Of a stretch of DNA of 64,000 nucleotides, positions 1 through 8,167 are shown one piece after another (within the stretch, counting starts at the first letter, position 1; each line of letters starts with the position of its first letter). The notes beneath the pieces are model-generated. The model searched no databases. It saw nothing but the letters and a program-made list of their open reading frames with translations, and was not told the origin of the DNA. The position numbers were made by a program, and so were the translations under genes. The DNA comes from an uncultured Alphaproteobacteria bacterium (GTDB lineage: Bacteria > Pseudomonadota > Alphaproteobacteria > Caulobacterales > Hyphomonadaceae), in contig CAIKWZ010000043.1 of the NCBI GenBank assembly GCA_903831255.1, positions 62,001 to 126,000 on the forward strand. The letters are read 5' to 3'.

Positions 1-46
1 GGCGTGCAAGCGCAGTAAGCCGACCGAGCTGCATTCCGCAGTGCGA

Positions 47-469
47 TCAGGCGAAAGCCGGCATCGGTCTCGCAGAGGCGCGAGCGTGAATAAATCTGCG
101 CCGGATCTCGGTGGGCCATGACAAGAGGATAAAGCCGAGAAGGCCGCCCAGAACGGAGTGCCCTGCATCGTCCAGGGCCGGCGTGCGTCCGGGGGTTAGC
201 GCCTGAAGGCCCTCAAGGCCGGGGGCGAGGCAAAGAACGATCAGGAGGCCGGTCAGCCGGAGGCCGCGCCCCCGAAGTAGCCCTGCGCAGGCTCCGAGGA
301 TGGCGAAACAAAGCAGGTGACGGACATCATCCGATGCGATGAAGCGCTCCAGAGGATCCTGGGCGCTGAGGCCGCCCCACAGGATGAGGCCGCATCCGGC
401 GACGCATGACAGGACCGCTGTCGGCGTCGCGAGGCTCAGGGGAAGCGGTGGCGCGGGTCGTCTGGTCAT
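47..469 (-). CDS. VanZ-like small membrane protein
   Basis: This 140-residue protein has three or four hydrophobic segments: about residues 14-34, 50-64, 70-90 and 105-118. It has a VanZ-like layout, with a short loop rich in small residues followed by PALDDAGHSVLGGLLGF near residues 97-113. VanZ-family proteins are small inner-membrane proteins; the original member gives low-level teicoplanin resistance, but most chromosomal members have no known role. The C-terminal 25 residues are basic and probably cytoplasmic. It is a single gene with nothing attached on its 3' side inside the window. A generic membrane protein is an equally fair description if a profile search fails. Confidence 0.6.
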   Translation of the reverse strand: MTRRPAPPLPLSLATPTAVLSCVAGCGLILWGGLSAQDPLERFIASDDVRHLLCFAILGACAGLLRGRGLRLTGLLIVLCLAPGLEGLQALTPGRTPALDDAGHSVLGGLLGFILLSWPTEIRRRFIHARASARPMPAFA

Positions 470-605
470 ATCTCATCGGCTTTCGAGGTCTGCATAGAGA
501 ACGTCGGCGGGGTTGAGATGGCGTGAACAGATTGCGCGCATTTTCTGATCCGGGATCCCGGGAGCGTGACGTCCGGCCTGAGGGTCGCTATCAAGGAGGC
601 TCCTC

Positions 606-1253
606 TTGAAAGGTCTTTGGGCGCCCATGCTGACAGTTCATCATCTCAACGAATCGCGCTCTCAGCGCGTTCTCTGGCTCCTCGAGGAGCTCGCCCTGCC
701 TTATGAGATCCGGTTTTATGATCGCGATCCCCAGACCCGCCTCGCGCCGGACGCCCTTAAGGCCGTTCACCCCCTGGGCAAGAGCCCTGTCCTGACCGAC
801 GGCGACAGGACCATTATCGAGACGGGCGCCATCGTAGACTATGTCATTCGCAGGCACGGCGGCGGACGTTTGGCGCCGAGCCCGGGCGGGGACGATCATG
901 AAGCCTATCTTCAGTGGCTGCATTACGCCGAGGGATCGGCCATGCTGCCGATCCTGCTCAACATGTATGTGGCGCGCCTGAAGGAGGCAGGGGCCCCCTT
1001 GCGCCCGAGGATCGATTCGGAGATCGCCAATCATCTGGGGTTTGTCGAGGCCTCGCTCGCCGGTCGCGCCTTCTTTGTCGGCGAGACGCTCACGGGCGCT
1101 GACATCATGATGAGCTTTGTCGCCGAGGCGGCCCGGGCCCAGGGCCGGCTGGACGCTTATCCTGCCTTGAGCGCCTGGCTGGACCGGATGCATCAAAGGC
1201 CGGCCTGGAAGGTCGCCCTCGAGCGCGGAGGGCCCTACGCGCTGGGGCGTTAG
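606..1253 (+). CDS. Glutathione S-transferase
   Basis: This is a cytosolic glutathione S-transferase of 208 or 215 residues. The N-terminal thioredoxin-like domain carries NESRSQRVLWLLEEL, the glutathione-site helix of bacterial GSTs. It is followed by the cis-proline motif SPVLTD and the ETGAIVDYV segment. The helical C-terminal domain ends with LSAWLDRMHQRPAWK. It conjugates or transfers glutathione to electrophiles; the substrate is unknown. The start is uncertain. A strong AAGGAGG at 593-599 sits six bases before a TTG at 606, while homologues usually begin at the ATG at 627 (MLTVHHLNES), which has only a weak site. I chose the TTG on the ribosome-site evidence. Confidence 0.87.
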   Translation: MKGLWAPMLTVHHLNESRSQRVLWLLEELALPYEIRFYDRDPQTRLAPDALKAVHPLGKSPVLTDGDRTIIETGAIVDYVIRRHGGGRLAPSPGGDDHEAYLQWLHYAEGSAMLPILLNMYVARLKEAGAPLRPRIDSEIANHLGFVEASLAGRAFFVGETLTGADIMMSFVAEAARAQGRLDAYPALSAWLDRMHQRPAWKVALERGGPYALGR

Positions 1254-1361
1254 AGCTCGCCGAAGGGAGGGGCCCGCTGGCTCAGGAGCCTAGCTCCGAA
1301 GGTCTGGCGGGCAGGGTGGATTTGTGCGCTAATCGCGCGGAGCACGACAGGAGACATGAGC

Positions 1362-2600
1362 ATGACCGAGGCCTGGATCATTGACGCCTGCAGAACCCCG
1401 CGCGGGATCGGACGGGTGGGCAAGGGAGCGCTGGCCGAGCTTCATCCCCAGCAGCTGGCGTCAACCGTGCTGAAGGCTCTTGCCGATCGCAACGCCATCA
1501 ACACCGCCGAGGTTGACGATGTGATCTGGGGCGTGTCGAGCCAGCGCGGTCGACAGTCGATGGACCTGGGACGGATGGCGGCGCTGGATGCAGGCTATGA
1601 TGTCCGCTCCTCAGGCGTGACCATCGACCGGTTCTGCGGGTCGGGCATCTCGACCGTTAACTTCGCAGCCTCGACGGTGATGTCGGGAATGTCCGACCTG
1701 GTGGTCGCCGGCGGCACGGAGATGATGAGCTACACCAGCGCCACCGCAGACCCGAAATCGCCTCAGATGATGGACGCCGGAAATCTGAGGCTTCGCGCAT
1801 CCCATCCCCAGAGCCATCAGGGCGTATGCGCAGACGCCATCGCGACCCTGGAAGGGATCCCGCGCGAAGCCCTCGACGCCCTTGCGCTGGAAAGTCAGGT
1901 TCGGGCCGATCGCGCCATTCGCGAAGGCCGTTTCGACAGGAGCCTTGTGGCCGTGCGGCATGAGGACGGCCGACTGGCTCTGGATCGCGAGGAGTTTCCG
2001 CGGCCTCAGACCACGATGGAAGGACTGGCCGGCCTCAAGCCCGCCTTTGAGGCGTTGGCCGAATACCCTCTCGACGAGACCGGAATGACCTATGGAGGTC
2101 TCATCCGGCAGGTTTATCCGGATCTGCAGATCCGCCATGTTCACCATGCCGGAAACTCATCAGGAGTGGTGGACGGGGCGGCCGCCCTTCTTCTGGCCTC
2201 TCCTGATTACGCCCGACGCAATGGTCTGAAGCCGCGCGCGCGCGTGGTGGCGATGGCGAACATGGGCGACAGCCCGACGCTCATGCTGAACGCCCCGGTG
2301 CCTGCGGCCCGAAAGGTGCTTGAGAAGGCGGGTCTTAGACTTGAGGACATCGATCTTTTCGAGATCAACGAGGCCTTCGCAGTGGTGGCGGAGAAGTTCA
2401 TCCGGGATCTTCGTCTCGACCGTGAGAGGGTCAATGTGAACGGCGGCGCAATGGCGCTGGGCCATCCTATCGGCGCTACCGGTTCAATTCTGATCGGGAC
2501 GGTCCTTGACGAGCTGGAGCGTCGGGATCTGCGACGGGGTCTCGTGACCATGTGCGCTGCAGGCGGCATGGCGCCTGCGATCATCATCGAGCGGATCTGA
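1362..2600 (+). CDS. Thiolase (acetyl-CoA acetyltransferase family)
   Basis: This 412-residue thiolase catalyses either thiolytic cleavage of 3-ketoacyl-CoA or Claisen condensation of acetyl-CoA. The active-site residues are visible: acylated Cys92 in DRFCGSG, His368 in ALGHPIGATG and Cys398 in CAAGGMAPA. All three family signatures are present, so the enzyme should be active. The start is the ATG at 1362, not 1356, because AGGAG at 1349-1353 lies eight bases before 1362 but only two before 1356. It converges on a second thiolase on the other strand. The lack of an adjacent 3-hydroxyacyl-CoA dehydrogenase leaves the direction of the reaction open. Confidence 0.92.
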   Translation: MTEAWIIDACRTPRGIGRVGKGALAELHPQQLASTVLKALADRNAINTAEVDDVIWGVSSQRGRQSMDLGRMAALDAGYDVRSSGVTIDRFCGSGISTVNFAASTVMSGMSDLVVAGGTEMMSYTSATADPKSPQMMDAGNLRLRASHPQSHQGVCADAIATLEGIPREALDALALESQVRADRAIREGRFDRSLVAVRHEDGRLALDREEFPRPQTTMEGLAGLKPAFEALAEYPLDETGMTYGGLIRQVYPDLQIRHVHHAGNSSGVVDGAAALLLASPDYARRNGLKPRARVVAMANMGDSPTLMLNAPVPAARKVLEKAGLRLEDIDLFEINEAFAVVAEKFIRDLRLDRERVNVNGGAMALGHPIGATGSILIGTVLDELERRDLRRGLVTMCAAGGMAPAIIIERI

Positions 2601-2638
2601 TACAGAAGTCGACCCCGGTCGATCACCGTTGACGTGAC

Positions 2639-2669
2639 CCCTCTGAGCCCGCTTCGGTCAGAGGGTTTT
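2639..2669 (+). terminator. Rho-independent terminator of the first thiolase
   Basis: An 8-bp stem, CCCTCTGA with TCAGAGGG, is extended inside by CCG/CGG and followed directly by TTTT. It starts 38 bases after the stop codon of the plus-strand thiolase. Confidence 0.75.
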
Positions 2670-2707
2670 CTCGCGCCAGTCCTGAAAAATCCTTCGCCCT
2701 GAAAGCA

Positions 2708-2736
2708 AGCGGCCCGGCCAGTGAGGCCGGGCCGCT
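2708..2736 (-). terminator. Hairpin ending the minus-strand thiolase transcript
   Basis: A perfect 12-bp GC-rich stem (arms 2708-2719 and 2725-2736) with a 5-base loop lies 25 bases beyond the stop of the minus-strand thiolase. The following minus-strand tail (TGCTTTC) is only weakly U-rich, so it could also act in both directions. Confidence 0.6.
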
Positions 2737-2761
2737 CTGGCGCCGTTCAGAGGCGTTCCTG

Positions 2762-3967
2762 TCAGTTGTAGAATTCGAAGAGACCGGCTGCGCCCTGGCC
2801 GCCGCCGATGCACATCGTGACCACGCCGTACTTGGCCTTGCGGCGCCGGCCCTCAAGGAGGATGTGGCCGGTGCAGCGCGCGCCCGTCACGCCGTACGGG
2901 TGTCCGATGGAGATCGATCCGCCGTTCACATTGTACTTCTCCGGATCGATGCCGAGCCGGTCGCGCGAGTAAAGGCACTGCGAAGCGAAGGCCTCGTTCA
3001 GTTCCCACAGATCGATATCGTCGACCTTCAGCCCGTGGCGTTCAAGAAGGCGCGGCACGGCGAACACGGGACCAATTCCCATCTCGTCGGGCTCGCATCC
3101 GGCCACGGCGAAGCCGCGGAAGGCGCCCAGCGGCGCGAGGCCCCGACGAGCGGCTTCCTTGGCTTCCATCAGCACCAGCGCAGCGCCGCCGTCGGAGAAC
3201 TGGGAGGCGTTGCCCGCCGTGATGTGGCGACCCTGCTGGACCTTCTGCCCGCCCTTGAACACAGGCTCGAGCTTCTGCAGGTCGGCGAGGGTGGTCTGGG
3301 GCCGGTTGCAGTCGTCGCGCGTGACGACAGTGTCCACGATGGTGACCTCGCCGGTTTCCTTGTTGGTCTGCGCCATTTTGGTGGCCATCGGCACGATCTC
3401 GTCAGCGTACTTGCCGGCCGCCTGCGCCGCCGCCGTGCGCTGCTGCGAGGAGAGCGCGTAAAGATCCTGCGCTTCGCGGGTGACCCCGTAGCGATCCGCA
3501 ACGATCTCGGCTGTCTCGATCATCGTCATGTAGATGGCCGGGATGGTCGCCGAGAGTTTGACGTCGGCCCCCATGAACCGATTGCCTTTGCCGGACAGCT
3601 GGACGAGCGAGATGCTCTCCACCCCGCCTCCGATCACGATGTCCGAGCCGTCGCGGATCTGGCCGGCGGCGAGCGCCACGGCGTTGAGGCCCGAGGAGCA
3701 GAAGCGGTTGATGGTCGCTCCGGCCACCGTGGTCGGGCAGCCCGCCCACAGAGCGGCCTGGCGGGCGATGTTGCCGCCCGTGGCGCCTTCAGGGTTGGCG
3801 CAGCCCAGATACACATCCTCAACCTCGCCCGGTTCAAGGCCGGCCCGCTGAAGGGCGTGCTGAATGGCGTGTCCGCCAAGCGCCGCTCCATGGGTCTGGT
3901 TGAATCCGCCTCGGGCCGACTTGGCCAGGCCGGTTCTGGCCGTTGATACGATGACCGCCTCACGCAT
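2762..3967 (-). CDS. Acetyl-CoA C-acyltransferase (thiolase)
   Basis: This is a complete 401-residue thiolase, distinct from the neighbouring one. The nucleophile is Cys90 in INRFCSSGLN. The catalytic histidine is in SIGHPYGVTG, and the second cysteine is in TMCIGGGQGAAGLFEF at the C-terminus. The last block is typical of degradative FadA/FadI-type and broad-range acyltransferases of beta-oxidation. Its opening, MREAVIVSTARTG, is the normal family start. No fadB-like partner is adjacent; the nearby ECH1-like isomerase and thioesterases also act on acyl-CoA. The exact chain-length preference cannot be read from the sequence. Confidence 0.92.
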   Translation of the reverse strand: MREAVIVSTARTGLAKSARGGFNQTHGAALGGHAIQHALQRAGLEPGEVEDVYLGCANPEGATGGNIARQAALWAGCPTTVAGATINRFCSSGLNAVALAAGQIRDGSDIVIGGGVESISLVQLSGKGNRFMGADVKLSATIPAIYMTMIETAEIVADRYGVTREAQDLYALSSQQRTAAAQAAGKYADEIVPMATKMAQTNKETGEVTIVDTVVTRDDCNRPQTTLADLQKLEPVFKGGQKVQQGRHITAGNASQFSDGGAALVLMEAKEAARRGLAPLGAFRGFAVAGCEPDEMGIGPVFAVPRLLERHGLKVDDIDLWELNEAFASQCLYSRDRLGIDPEKYNVNGGSISIGHPYGVTGARCTGHILLEGRRRKAKYGVVTMCIGGGQGAAGLFEFYN

Positions 3968-4212
3968 ATTTGTCTCCGTCCCATTCTCAGCTTCAAATGC
4001 TGTGCAAGCTTAAGCGCCAAGCGCACACGAAATGCAACTCGCAGGGCGTGAGGTTTTACGGCCGTTTCCGGGGCGCCCGCCGGGGCCGCCCGGGCGAGGC
4101 GGAGGGGAGTTTCGGGCTTTCAGGGCGACCCGAACCCTGCTTGGCTGGGATCTGGGTCCGGGTCGGCGATGACGGAGCGGGGCCCTGATCGAAGCAAGGA
4201 GCGCGATCCTCG

Positions 4213-4998
4213 ATGAAGGACCTGTCGGATCTGAAGCGACGACCCATACCCTGTTCCGAAGAGGCGTTGCGCCGCCGCGGCGACTACAGGGTGTCTGTAC
4301 CCATCGACGTCGCCGGGCCTTTAGCCTCCGAGGGGTGTCTCGACGCGCGCACTGAAGGCCTGGCCGGGTGTAATCATTACAATTCGGCGTTCAATCCACC
4401 CTATTACGTTGCGGCGCCTGGCTCCCTGCCTGAGCTCTTCGTGCGCGTCAGCGTTCTCTCGAGGCTGCACGCCGTCAATGAGCGACTGAGGCGGGCGGGG
4501 CTGGAGATCTTTCTCTATGACGCCTGGAGGCCGCAGGCGATCCAGCGTTTTTTTCACGATGAGTGGTTCCCGGCCTGGCTTAAGGAGAGGCGGCCGGAGC
4601 TTGAGGGAGAGCGGCTTGTTGAGGAGGTGGAGAAATACTGGTCCGCCCCCACCTCCGGGCCGGCCTCTCCATCCCCGCATTCGACCGGCGGGGCGCTCGA
4701 TCTGACGCTGATCTTTTCTCACAACCGGCAACCTCTGTTCATGGGAGGGATATTCGACGACCTCACGCGTCTGGCCTGGACCGACGGATGCGAGAGGGCG
4801 GGCGGCCTGTCGATGTCTGAGGATGAGGCCCGTTCAAATCGTCGTCTTTTGTACTGGGTGATGAAAGAGGCGGGATTTTCAAACAATCCGACGGAGTGGT
4901 GGCACTATTCATGGGGGGATCAGATGTGGGCCCGCCTCACCGGCGCGCCGGAGGCCGTTTTCGGGGCCTATGATCCTCTCGGGATGGATATCTCTTAA
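4213..4998 (+). CDS. D-alanyl-D-alanine dipeptidase (VanX family)
   Basis: This 261-residue zinc dipeptidase belongs to the VanX/DdpX (peptidase M15D) family and hydrolyses D-Ala-D-Ala. The zinc ligands are recognisable: the SPHSTGGALDL block supplies His and Asp, and PTEWWHYSWGD supplies the catalytic Glu and third ligand His. The DAWRPQ motif before them carries the conserved substrate-binding Arg. There is no signal peptide, so the enzyme is cytoplasmic. No vanH or vanA partner is present, which argues for peptidoglycan dipeptide recycling rather than glycopeptide resistance. An AAGGAG sits about 11 bases before the ATG. Confidence 0.9.
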   Translation: MKDLSDLKRRPIPCSEEALRRRGDYRVSVPIDVAGPLASEGCLDARTEGLAGCNHYNSAFNPPYYVAAPGSLPELFVRVSVLSRLHAVNERLRRAGLEIFLYDAWRPQAIQRFFHDEWFPAWLKERRPELEGERLVEEVEKYWSAPTSGPASPSPHSTGGALDLTLIFSHNRQPLFMGGIFDDLTRLAWTDGCERAGGLSMSEDEARSNRRLLYWVMKEAGFSNNPTEWWHYSWGDQMWARLTGAPEAVFGAYDPLGMDIS

Positions 4999-5060
4999 GG
5001 CCCCGGAAACCATCAGGCGGCATGAATGGTTGTGAAAACGACTCAACGCAGGATGCGTTC

Positions 5061-5483
5061 ATGCTCAACCGATTGATTCAGCACGTGGCTTCGTCCGCAG
5101 GCTTGTCCATTCCTCAGGCTCGTCAGGCCCTTGGCGTGGTGCTCAATGCAGGTGAGCGGCAAGGGTCGGCTCTGGCGGATCTGATCTGCCGCGAAGTTCC
5201 CGGGGCGCGCACGCTAGCAGCTGAAACCGGAGCGGATTTCGGGGCGGCCACGGGAGCGATCGCTCGTCTGATTGAGCAGACGCCAGGCGGTCGCCGTCTT
5301 GTCTTCGAAACCATGGTGATGCGTCTGCACGCAGCGGGTCTGGGTCACGATCAGGTGTCCGCCCTGCTTCCGGCTCTTGGGAGCTATGCCCGCTCCGTTC
5401 TGGGCGTTGAAATGGCCGGCGATCTGGGAGACGCCTTCGGCGCCGGGGCGACCCCGGGCGAGGCCCTTCGGCGCGTGGCGTGA
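5061..5483 (+). CDS. Hypothetical helical protein
   Basis: This is a small protein (140 residues from this ATG) that I cannot assign. It is predicted to be mostly helical, rich in Ala, Gly and Leu, with no signal peptide or clear membrane segment. The pattern of LIQHVASSAGLSIPQARQALG and later repeats of small amphipathic helices resembles DUF2267/DUF2780-type proteins, but only loosely. An upstream ATG at 5022 would add 13 residues; AGGA nine bases before 5061 favours the shorter form. It follows the VanX gene on the same strand by 62 bases and may be cotranscribed with it. Confidence 0.6.
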   Translation: MLNRLIQHVASSAGLSIPQARQALGVVLNAGERQGSALADLICREVPGARTLAAETGADFGAATGAIARLIEQTPGGRRLVFETMVMRLHAAGLGHDQVSALLPALGSYARSVLGVEMAGDLGDAFGAGATPGEALRRVA

Positions 5484-5637
5484 TCTCAAGGTTTTTCATC
5501 GAGGGTCTTTAAACCCGCCGAAGGGTTCCCACATCAGGGGAGTTGCGGTGAGCTTCGCTCGCCGAGCAGCGACCTTCCCGGCGGAGGTGACGAGTTGTCC
5601 CCCCCTCGACCCCCCCGTCCCCCGCCGGGAAGCGTCG

Positions 5638-6627
5638 TCATTCAGTGTTTTCGGGTGTCTCTCCAGTCGCCTCCGGTTCTGTCGGAGCCGGGGTCTCGGT
5701 CTGCGGTTTCGGAGGCGGTGCGATCACCGGCAGGGGATTTCGGACATAGATGTCGATCGCAGCGCGGATCGCGTCGTCTCTGGTCGCCATGCGGGCTTTT
5801 TCAAAGCCGGCAGCCGCCTCCTCAGCGCGGCCCTGGCGGGCGTTTAGTGCGGCTCGGGTGAGGTGAGCCCGCCAGTCATCGGCGCTGAACGCCGCGATCT
5901 GGCTGACACGATTGCCGGCCTCCTCGAGCTTTCCCGTTTCGATCAGGCAGAGGGCGTGGTGTCCGAGGCTGGGGACATCCCACGGCGTCCGGGTAAGCTG
6001 AGCGCGCACGGCGCTGCAATCGGCGGCTGACGATCCGCTCATCAGGGCGGCCGGCGAGATCGACGCTGTCTCCCGGGTCGCCTGACCCGGCGCGGGCGGG
6101 CGGGCTGCAGCGCCCTTCGGGGCTTCCTGAGCGATCGCGGCGGGCGCTGACGGGGCGGATGCCGGGGTCACAGCCGTGGGGGCCGGCGACGGCGGGGGCG
6201 CTTTGGGACTTTCGGGCGGCTCGCTCGGGATCGGCTGATCGCTCGCCAGCCGCGCCTCGACGAGGATGGCGTTCCGGTAGATCGTGGCGGCCGCGCCAAT
6301 AAACGCCGCCCCTTCGAGCCGGACGCGTGTTCCTCCCGACGCCGTGGGTTCCGTCGTTACGCGACGGACGAGTCCTCCCGAGGGTGGAGCGAAGGCGGGC
6401 ACGGCGAGCTCAAGTCCGCCGACATCGATCGAAAGGCCTGTCGCCGACGTCTCGACACCGGCGGCTCTGGGCTGATCTGAGAAACTCAGGAGAAAGGAAA
6501 TCCTCGAGCCTTCGCGGGTCATCTCGAGATTGCGGACGACGGCGCGGTCCGCGCCGGCGGTCGACGGCGTGAGGCCTATGACGGCCGCCGTCAGAGCGAG
6601 AACGCGGTACGCACTCTTCTGAACCAT
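5638..6627 (-). CDS. Exported AMIN-like / TPR-like protein
   Basis: This is a 329-residue exported protein of unknown function. The first 26 residues form a Sec signal peptide ending in AGA. Residues about 27-130 form a beta-rich domain, starting AVVRNLEMTREGSRISFLLSFSD, that resembles AMIN-type cell-envelope domains. A Pro/Ala-rich linker covers residues about 135-195. Residues about 205-300 look like two TPR-type helical hairpins (DWRAHLTRAALNARQG then EEAAAGFEKA). The tail is acidic and Pro/Glu/Thr-rich. The layout suggests a periplasmic scaffold binding peptidoglycan or another envelope partner; that role is inferred. Confidence 0.68.
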   Translation of the reverse strand: MVQKSAYRVLALTAAVIGLTPSTAGADRAVVRNLEMTREGSRISFLLSFSDQPRAAGVETSATGLSIDVGGLELAVPAFAPPSGGLVRRVTTEPTASGGTRVRLEGAAFIGAAATIYRNAILVEARLASDQPIPSEPPESPKAPPPSPAPTAVTPASAPSAPAAIAQEAPKGAAARPPAPGQATRETASISPAALMSGSSAADCSAVRAQLTRTPWDVPSLGHHALCLIETGKLEEAGNRVSQIAAFSADDWRAHLTRAALNARQGRAEEAAAGFEKARMATRDDAIRAAIDIYVRNPLPVIAPPPKPQTETPAPTEPEATGETPENTE

Positions 6628-6711
6628 GGATTGTGCGCCTAGCCGTCGCGGAGTTAAGGACAGGTTAGCGACCGGGTCGGGCGCGAAGAGATCCGATAAG
6701 GGGGGGGGAGC

Positions 6712-7005
6712 ATGGAGCCGCAGGGGATGCCTAAGACCGGTCTGGCCCCGAAGGTCCCGGCCGATCCCCGCGAGCTGGCGGGCATGGCTCTTACGGCGCT
6801 TCAGACAGAAGCCGGCGATAATCGTCGTCTGGTGTCCTTCTCTCTGGAGATCGGCGTCGGGCGCAGGGAGCCGGAAGCGACGCCGCTCCTGAGCGTGCGT
6901 CGCGACCGGACCACAAGCACGCTGAGTTTTATCTCTCTCGAAGCCCGGGCGGGCGGGGAGCTTTTGTTCGCCGCCCGCGGCGTGTTTTCCGCGATCCCGG
7001 CTTAA
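6712..7005 (+). CDS. Short hotdog-like hypothetical protein
   Basis: This is a 97-residue protein divergent from the AMIN-like gene. Residues 45-95 (PEATPLLSVRRDRTTSTLSF, then a GGELLFAARGVF strand) look like the last three strands of a PaaI-type hotdog thioesterase. The helix and active-site strand that normally precede them are missing or unrecognisable. A purine-rich GGGGGGGGAG lies just before the ATG. Its stop overlaps the last codon of the convergent isomerase gene by four bases. It may be a degenerate thioesterase or an unrelated small protein. Confidence 0.5.
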   Translation: MEPQGMPKTGLAPKVPADPRELAGMALTALQTEAGDNRRLVSFSLEIGVGRREPEATPLLSVRRDRTTSTLSFISLEARAGGELLFAARGVFSAIPA

Positions 7006-7862
7006 AGCGGGGTGTCCCGAAGCGGAAGCAAATCGGCGAAGGCCGGTTCACGGTTTTCCATCCGGGCGCGCATCGCCTCCTGCATGTGCGGGCCGGCCAG
7101 CATCGCCGAATTCCAGACGCCGATATAGTCCAGGCAATCAGCGGTCGAGTGATCCCGCGCGTAGTTTATCATCACCTTGGAGCCTGTGACGGCGAGCGGA
7201 CTTTTGGTGGCGATGGTCCGTGCGAGGGACAAAGCGTGTGCGATCATCGCTTCCTGAGTCTCGAAGACGTCGTTGACCAGACCCAGCTGACGCGCGCGTT
7301 CGGCATCAACTCGCTCGCCCGTATAGGCCATCTGGCGCACCCAGCCTTCCGGCATCAGGCGGCACAGGCGAGGGAAGGTTCCGACATCGGCGGTCATGCC
7401 GATCGAGATCTCCTGAATGCAGAAGAAGGCGTCCCGGGTGGCGAGGCGGAAATCGCAGGCGCTCACCAGGTCGACGCCGCCGCCAATGCAGCCCCCCTGA
7501 ATCGCTGCGATGACAGGGATCCGCGCCTCCTCAAGGCAGTTGAAGCTGTCCTGAATGTTGCGGACATCCAGCCGGAATTTCTCAGCCCGAAGATATGGAT
7601 CCGGGGAGCTCTGGCCGGCCGCTCCCGGGCCGTCGTGAGCTGCGAACACCTTCAGGTCCATGCCGGCGGTGAAGTGCTTGCCCGTGGAGGACAGAACGAT
7701 CGCCCTCGCGCGGGCGTTCCGATCGATGTCTTTGACGATTCTGGGCAGATCGAGCCAGAATTCCGGGGTCATCGTGTTCAGCTCCTTGCCCCGGCTGAGA
7801 GAGATATGAGCCACCTTGTCGGTGATCTGAACATCGAAGCAGGAAGAAGTGGGGGATGACAT
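7002..7862 (-). CDS. Crotonase-family dienoyl-CoA isomerase (ECH1-like)
   Basis: This is a 286-residue crotonase-fold protein. Acidic residues Asp131, Glu151 and Asp159 have exactly the spacing (20 and 8) of Asp176, Glu196 and Asp204 in rat delta3,5-delta2,4-dienoyl-CoA isomerase. The surrounding blocks GGVDLVSACD, QEISIGMTADVGT and the oxyanion-hole GMDLKVF segment also match that subgroup better than simple enoyl-CoA hydratases. It would shift double bonds during oxidation of odd-position unsaturated fatty acids. It lies near two thiolases and several thioesterases. A GGAG about eight bases before the ATG supports the start. Confidence 0.85.
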   Translation of the reverse strand: MSSPTSSCFDVQITDKVAHISLSRGKELNTMTPEFWLDLPRIVKDIDRNARARAIVLSSTGKHFTAGMDLKVFAAHDGPGAAGQSSPDPYLRAEKFRLDVRNIQDSFNCLEEARIPVIAAIQGGCIGGGVDLVSACDFRLATRDAFFCIQEISIGMTADVGTFPRLCRLMPEGWVRQMAYTGERVDAERARQLGLVNDVFETQEAMIAHALSLARTIATKSPLAVTGSKVMINYARDHSTADCLDYIGVWNSAMLAGPHMQEAMRARMENREPAFADLLPLRDTPL

Positions 7863-8167
7863 TGCGACAGGCTCCGCTCGGAGATGAGGTTCCCATATTA
7901 GCTCCCCCGACGGGCGAGGGCGACTGTTTTGATATCAACGCCTTGTTCATCATCGAGCTTGACAGGAGCGCCTGTGGAAGGGGCTATAGGCCCCGGGCGC
8001 GCCTCGGCGGTCGGTCGGATCGGCCAGGGCGCGTTCTGCAGGGGGGAGGCCTCCCGAAGAGTTGGTCCGGATGTCGTCTGGAACGGGAGCCCCACGGCGC
8101 AAAGCGCCGCGTCGGGGAGCCTGGGGCCGGGCAGACGGACATGCGTCAGAGGAGGCAAGCCGGGCTC
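7863..8167. other. Divergent intergenic region with candidate promoter
   Basis: These 305 bases separate the divergent isomerase and hydrolase genes. I find no convincing gene here. On the plus strand a perfect TTGACA at 7959-7964 is followed 20 bases later by TATAGG at 7985-7990, a slightly long-spaced sigma-70-like pair that would give the hydrolase a leader of about 170 bases. On the minus strand TAATAT near 7893-7898 could serve the isomerase gene. Confidence 0.4.

Noticed and set aside
2864-3946. A 360-codon open frame antisense to the second thiolase
   Set aside because: The opposite strand encodes a complete thiolase with all catalytic residues; the antisense product is Arg/His/Gly-rich without a family.
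4213-4998. VanX homologue as evidence of vancomycin resistance
   Set aside because: No vanH, vanA or vanRS genes are nearby and VanX homologues occur widely as chromosomal recycling dipeptidases in Gram-negative bacteria.
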